Shown here: positions 6,260 through 9,155 of the stretch, in pieces
Layout of the letters: each line of letters begins with the position of its first letter
Position numbering within the stretch: the first letter of the stretch is position 1
Assembly (NCBI GenBank): GCA_947176425.1
Contig: CAMWQV010000046.1
Coordinates: 1-9,155, forward strand
DNA: 9,155 nucleotides
Reading direction: 5' to 3'
Origin: an uncultured Clostridia bacterium
Lineage (GTDB): Bacteria > Bacillota > Clostridia > Oscillospirales > Oscillospiraceae
Translations under genes and position numbers: made by a program
Notes under the pieces: model-generated
The model's database searches: none
Told to the model about the DNA's origin: nothing
Seen by the model: the letters and a program-made list of their open reading frames with translations, nothing else

Positions 6260-7585
6260 ATGCTGGAAAAGAACCAACTGCATACCGCAGAGATCACGGG
6301 CTACACGGCGGAGGGCCTGGGGGTAGCGCGGGTCAACGGACAAGTCATATTTGTCCACGGCGGCGTCCGGGGCGAGACGTGCGCCGTCCGGATACTGAAA
6401 GTACTGAAAAATGCCGCGTTTGCCCGAACAGAGGAGGTCATACAGGGCAGCGAACACCGTCAAGCGCCCGGCTGCCCTCATTATCCGGCGTGCGGGGGCT
6501 GTGATTTCCGGCATATTACCTATGAGGAAGAACTGTCCGCGAAACGCCAGCGGGTACAGGACGCTCTGCGCAGGACCGGCGGCGCGGATGTAGAAGTGGA
6601 AGAAATTCTCGGCTGCGGCAGGCTGGACGGGTATCGGAACAAATGTCAATTCCCGGTCAGCGCGGCGGGAGAAGCCGGTTTTTTCCGCGCCCGCAGTCAT
6701 GATGTAATCCCGGCTTTGGACTGCCGTTTGCAGACCCCCCAGGCCAACGCCGCCGCCGGTGCGGTACAGGCGTATCTGCGGGAATTTCAGGTCCCCGCTT
6801 ACGACGAAAAAACCGGTACAGGTTTACTGCGTCATATCTATGTCCGGACGAACCGCGCCGGACAGGCGCTTGTGTGTCTGGTGGTGAACGGGGACGCCCT
6901 CCCGGAGGAACGGCTGCTGGTGGAACGGGTCCGCGCCGCCTGTCCGGAAACCGCCGGAGTCGTTCTGAACCGGAACACAAAAAATACCAATGTCGTTTTA
7001 GGCGGCGGGTTCCGGACCCTTTGGGGCAGAGATTATTTGGAAGATACTTTATGCGGCCTGACCTTCCGGCTGTCCGTACCGTCCTTTTACCAGGTCAATC
7101 GGGAACAGGCGGAAAAATTGTATGAAAAAGCAGTGGAATTTGCCGGTCTGACCGGCCGGGAGCGCGTGCTGGACCTGTACTGCGGCATCGGGACCATCTC
7201 TCTGGTCATGGCCCGGCACGCCGCCCGGGTCGTGGGTGTGGAGGCCGTCCCCGAAGCCGTGCGGGACGCGGTGGAGAACGCCCGCAGAAATCATATCGAA
7301 AATGCGGAATTTCGTTTGGGCGACGCTGCCGGTGTCAGTCTGTACTGTCAGGACCCGGATGTCATTGTAGTCGATCCGCCCAGAAAAGGTTTGCCGCCGG
7401 ATACGGTACAGGCAGCGGCCGCGCTTGGACCGAAAAAAATCGTGTATGTCTCCTGCGACCCCGGCACCCTCGCCCGCGATATCGCACGGTTCCGGGACGC
7501 ACAGTACCGCGCCGTCCGCTGCGCCGCTGTCGATATGTTCCCCAGAACCAGGCACGTCGAGACGGTTGTACAATTATCCCTCTAA
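6260..7585 (+). CDS. RlmD/RlmCD-type 23S rRNA (uracil-C5)-methyltransferase (TrmA/RumA family)
   Basis: This SAM-dependent enzyme converts a uracil in RNA to 5-methyluracil; Bacillota relatives (RlmCD) act on U747/U1939 of 23S rRNA. The 441 residues show the family order. An N-terminal TRAM-type RNA-binding domain (about 4-62) contains TAEGLGVARVNGQVIFV. Four cysteines for a 4Fe-4S cluster follow: C72, C78, C81 (CPHYPACGGCDF) and C155. SFYQVN is at 275-280, the SAM loop VLDLYCGIGTISLV at 303-316, VDPPRKG at 371-377, the nucleophile C399 in YVSCDPGTLARD (396-407), and E434 in RHVETV as general base. The start follows GGGGAGG nine bases upstream and gives a family-like N-terminus. It is monocistronic, with its own promoter. 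The sequence cannot tell which uracil is modified, so I give no gene symbol. Nothing essential is missing. Confidence 0.93.
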   Translation: MLEKNQLHTAEITGYTAEGLGVARVNGQVIFVHGGVRGETCAVRILKVLKNAAFARTEEVIQGSEHRQAPGCPHYPACGGCDFRHITYEEELSAKRQRVQDALRRTGGADVEVEEILGCGRLDGYRNKCQFPVSAAGEAGFFRARSHDVIPALDCRLQTPQANAAAGAVQAYLREFQVPAYDEKTGTGLLRHIYVRTNRAGQALVCLVVNGDALPEERLLVERVRAACPETAGVVLNRNTKNTNVVLGGGFRTLWGRDYLEDTLCGLTFRLSVPSFYQVNREQAEKLYEKAVEFAGLTGRERVLDLYCGIGTISLVMARHAARVVGVEAVPEAVRDAVENARRNHIENAEFRLGDAAGVSLYCQDPDVIVVDPPRKGLPPDTVQAAAALGPKKIVYVSCDPGTLARDIARFRDAQYRAVRCAAVDMFPRTRHVETVVQLSL

Positions 7586-7720
7586 ACAGATACACCGAAA
7601 ATTTTGGTCAATATGCCAGTGGACGAGGAAAGCCGTTACCAGCCGCGCCAGCTCCCACCCTAACTTGAGTTTTTCTAATTTTTCCCGCCGCTCTTTTCGC
7701 GTTATCCTTTTTTTCTTCAT
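7574..7720 (-). CDS. Possible small basic protein, 48 residues
   Basis: A short minus-strand ORF starts with MKKKRITRKERREKLEKLKL and ends ICLEG. GGAGG lies seven bases before the ATG, an excellent ribosome binding site. The first 20 residues are strongly basic and helical; residues about 21-36 (GWELARLVTAFLVHWH) are amphipathic to hydrophobic. The 3' end overlaps the last 12 bases of the methyltransferase gene, tail to tail. I do not recognise a family and no clear promoter precedes it. It may be a genuine small peptide gene linked to the accessory region on its right or a chance ORF. The rest of this gap, 7721-7843, holds that ribosome site and AT-rich sequence with no clear terminator. Confidence 0.4.
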   Translation of the reverse strand: MKKKRITRKERREKLEKLKLGWELARLVTAFLVHWHIDQNFRCICLEG

Positions 7721-7843
7721 CGAAAATCCTCCCTCTCTCTGGCTTGCGAAAAAATAGTTTGTTTGGTAGCTCTATTTTATCGCTCTTTGCCTTCGATTGG
7801 GAGGTTTTTCTCTTCTGTTTTTTTATTCGTCAGTCCTGAGAAC

Positions 7844-7851
7844 AAAGGAGG
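7844..7851 (+). promoter_or_regulatory. Strong Shine-Dalgarno deciding the DUF3102-like start
   Basis: AAAGGAGG lies eight bases before the ATG at 7860. The same frame is open upstream to a TTG at 7797, but that codon has no well-placed ribosome site, so the ATG is preferred. Confidence 0.8.
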
Positions 7852-7859
7852 AATTTATT

Positions 7860-8584
7860 ATGAGTGCCCCTAATCAAACCAACACCTGCAATGATGTCAT
7901 GGAAAGAGGTTTGTCCCCACCCAAAACAAAAACACGCAGCCTGAAGGAAATCGCAGCGGAGATTATCTCCTATCAAACAACTAATGATGATTCAAATTTG
8001 GAGATAGGACGGTTACTTCGGGAGGCTAAAAAGCAATTGTGTAAACACGGTGAATGGCTTGCTTGGCTGCAAGGAAACGTGGATATGTCGATTTGTAAGG
8101 CTCAACGACTAATGAAAGTTGCAAAGTGGCTGGACGAACTGGGCAGGGACGAAAAAAAGCTCCGGTGCCGTTTTCGGACTTCAGCAAGCTCTACATCCTC
8201 TCCGTTCTATCGAAAAAAGACCTTGAGCAGTTTCTAAAGAGTTTTCATTTTGGCAGCGGGAACCATGCGAAACCAGTCGACCAACTGACCAAGCGGGAGC
8301 TTCAGATTGCCGTCCGAGAGTTTCTGAAAAGAAAGAAGGAACCGTCCACTACGGCCCAAGTTCCACAGAAATTGGAGGTCCCTACTGCTCCTCAAAATCC
8401 TATTAAGGCTCATGTTGAGAAGGTCAAGACAGCCCTGAACGAGTTGGTCGGTCTCATCGAAGCGCAGGGAGAAGAATCGGATTCTCACGAGCTGTACACT
8501 GAGGAATTGCGGGAATTGTGCAACAACATCATCGGAAGTCTTCCCGACAAGGAGCTAAAGGGTACATATACTCACGAGCTATAA
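7860..8584 (+). CDS. DUF3102-like protein, split into two frames (-1 frameshift, programmed or mutational)
   Basis: The first frame (7860-8237) gives 125 residues and holds the DUF3102 signature: LEIGRLLREAKKQL (47-60), HGEWLAWL (63-70) and SICKAQRLMKVAKWL (77-91). After residue K100 its sequence loses family character. The -1 frame continues from 8159 to 8584 as PFSDFSKLYILSVLSKKDL, then a KRELQIAVREFLKRKKE helix, a Pro/Ala linker and an acidic C-terminal helix. Joining the two at the A AAA AAG run (8153-8159) gives one 241-residue protein, a plausible full length. DUF3102 proteins have no established function; many occur in mobile or prophage regions of Bacillota. The second frame has no good start or ribosome site of its own. 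The cause is either ribosomal slippage or loss of one A in the run, and the sequence alone cannot decide. Base composition is more AT-rich than the housekeeping genes. Confidence 0.7.
8153..8159 (+). promoter_or_regulatory. A AAA AAG slippery heptamer at the frame switch
   Basis: In the zero frame the bases read GAA AAA AAG, so the heptamer has the X XXY YYZ phasing needed for -1 tandem slippage, the same heptamer used by E. coli dnaX and several IS3-family elements. An AGGGA lies just upstream (8145-8149), closer than the roughly 10-base spacing of the dnaX stimulator. A weak stem, TCCG (8161-8164) with CGGA (8175-8178), follows. Confidence 0.5.
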
Positions 8585-8621
8585 TATTTGCCAAAACAGA
8601 TTGATTCAAGGTAAAAAAACC

Positions 8622-8650
8622 TTTATTGATTTACACAAGTATGGTAAAAT
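8622..8650 (+). promoter_or_regulatory. Candidate promoter of the HTH/transposase gene
   Basis: TTTATT (8622-8627), 17 bases, then TAAAAT (8645-8650) preceded by TGG, an extended -10. A weak AAGGT/ACCTT hairpin with a six-A loop lies at 8608-8623. The gap from 8585 to 8681 is strongly AT-rich and has no other recognisable content. Confidence 0.4.
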
Positions 8651-8681
8651 ATAAGTATCCATCCACAAAGGAGCAAAATGT

Positions 8682-9155
8682 ATGGCACAGAGTGAAAAAA
8701 ACGAAAGAAGCAATGAATATGTTAATATAATGGGAGCAGTGATGAACTTCCTGAAACAATTTATGCCGGAAACCCTGGTAAAAAGGATACTGAGCATTGT
8801 CTTACTATGCGCTGGCCTGGAAAACTCCCGTGTGACAGAACTGACGGGATACTGTGACAGGAGTGTGCGCGGCCTGAGGAAAAGGATAGAAGGAGGGGAC
8901 ATTTCTGGACTTTTTACGGTCGGCGGTGGTGGCAGGAAGAGGAAAACAGCCGAATTTGAAAAAGAGATTCTAGCGGAACTGGAAAAAGGCAACTACCATA
9001 CAAGGCAGCAGATAGCAGACATGATTGAGGAAAAATTCCATATCTCTATTTCCCCATCAGCAGTAGGAAAGTTTCTAAAAAAAACGGGTACAGGGAGTCT
9101 AAATTTTAAAGTGTGTAGGAGCCAAAAACTTACAACAACTGCGAATAGTTTGCCC
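8682..9155 (+). CDS. N-terminal part of an IS630-like transposase or related winged-HTH protein (runs off right edge)
   Basis: 158 residues are visible, open to the window end. Residues about 30-75 form a helix-turn-helix (VKRILSIVLLCAGLENSRVT, then GYCDRSVRGLRKRIEGGDIS). A basic GGGGRKRKT hinge (81-89) and a second winged-helix unit (about 91-135) follow: EILAELEKGNYHTRQQIADM, then FHISISPSAVGKFLKKTG. This paired-HTH layout with a basic hinge matches the DNA-binding N-terminus of IS630/Tc1-type transposases; the DDE catalytic domain would lie beyond the edge. After residue 136 the match is weak, though GSLNFK could align with the GSLPAK stretch of such elements. The start has AGGAGC eight bases upstream. 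The eight-A run near 9078-9085 stays open only in this frame. A stand-alone regulator is the alternative. Confidence 0.6.
   Translation, partial: MAQSEKNERSNEYVNIMGAVMNFLKQFMPETLVKRILSIVLLCAGLENSRVTELTGYCDRSVRGLRKRIEGGDISGLFTVGGGGRKRKTAEFEKEILAELEKGNYHTRQQIADMIEEKFHISISPSAVGKFLKKTGTGSLNFKVCRSQKLTTTANSLP

Noticed and set aside
7722..7810. Inverted match GAAAATCCTCCC (7722-7733) with GGGAGGTTTTTC (7799-7810), 11 of 12 bases
   Set aside because: The left arm is the minus-strand ribosome site and the loop is about 65 bases. There is no adjoining target duplication or element end, so chance similarity around a GGAGG motif is likelier.
8606..8992. Minus-strand ORF of 128 residues over the HTH gene
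   Set aside because: It is antisense to the HTH/transposase N-terminus and is a low-complexity reading with no motif.
1..9155. CRISPR array, tRNA or rRNA gene
   Set aside because: No regularly spaced repeats and no cloverleaf or rRNA-like stretches were noticed on either strand.

Overview
The window looks like a chromosomal segment of a motile, anaerobic-type Clostridia member (Bacillota). An Oscillospiraceae-like gut bacterium is my best guess. The reasons are strong AGGAGG-type ribosome binding sites, a flagellin of the Gram-positive type, type III pantothenate kinase next to an ECF pantothenate transporter subunit, an Rpn/PDDEXK-type nuclease with a QEGR repeat, and moderately high GC. 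The species assignment is an inference; no rRNA gene is present.

Positions 1-3295 (minus strand) hold a two-gene unit. A small multi-cysteine zinc-ribbon protein is followed after 25 bases by a very large protein that runs off the left edge after 965 residues. This large protein is the most striking item. Its N-terminus is a flagellin D0/D1 domain, its middle is a zinc metalloprotease with HEMIH plus a downstream WFIEG glutamate (a gluzincin arrangement), and its visible C-terminal part holds two beta-solenoid-like 'carbohydrate-binding domain' modules. It resembles the flagellinolysin family of enzymatic flagellins, with unusual added modules.

Positions 3450-5069 (plus strand) form a pantothenate/CoA cassette. 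A sigma-A-type promoter precedes coaX (pantothenate kinase), a PanT-like ECF S-component follows, and a perfect 13-bp-stem intrinsic terminator ends it. Uptake and first phosphorylation of the vitamin are thereby coupled.

Positions 5071-6103 hold an Rpn-like PD-(D/E)XK nuclease gene on the minus strand with a consensus promoter (TTGACA-17-TATAAT). It is bracketed by an exact 17-base direct repeat, which suggests that the gene arrived as a discrete unit of about 1 kb between two housekeeping loci.

Positions 6224-7585 (plus) encode an RlmD/RlmCD/TrmA-type tRNA/rRNA uracil-C5 methyltransferase with all Fe-S and catalytic residues.

Positions 7574-9155 look accessory and more AT-rich. They contain a possible 48-residue minus-strand ORF, a DUF3102-like gene split into two frames exactly at an A AAA AAG slippery heptamer (programmed -1 frameshift or a homopolymer indel), and the N-terminal part of an IS630-like transposase or related winged-HTH protein that runs off the right edge.
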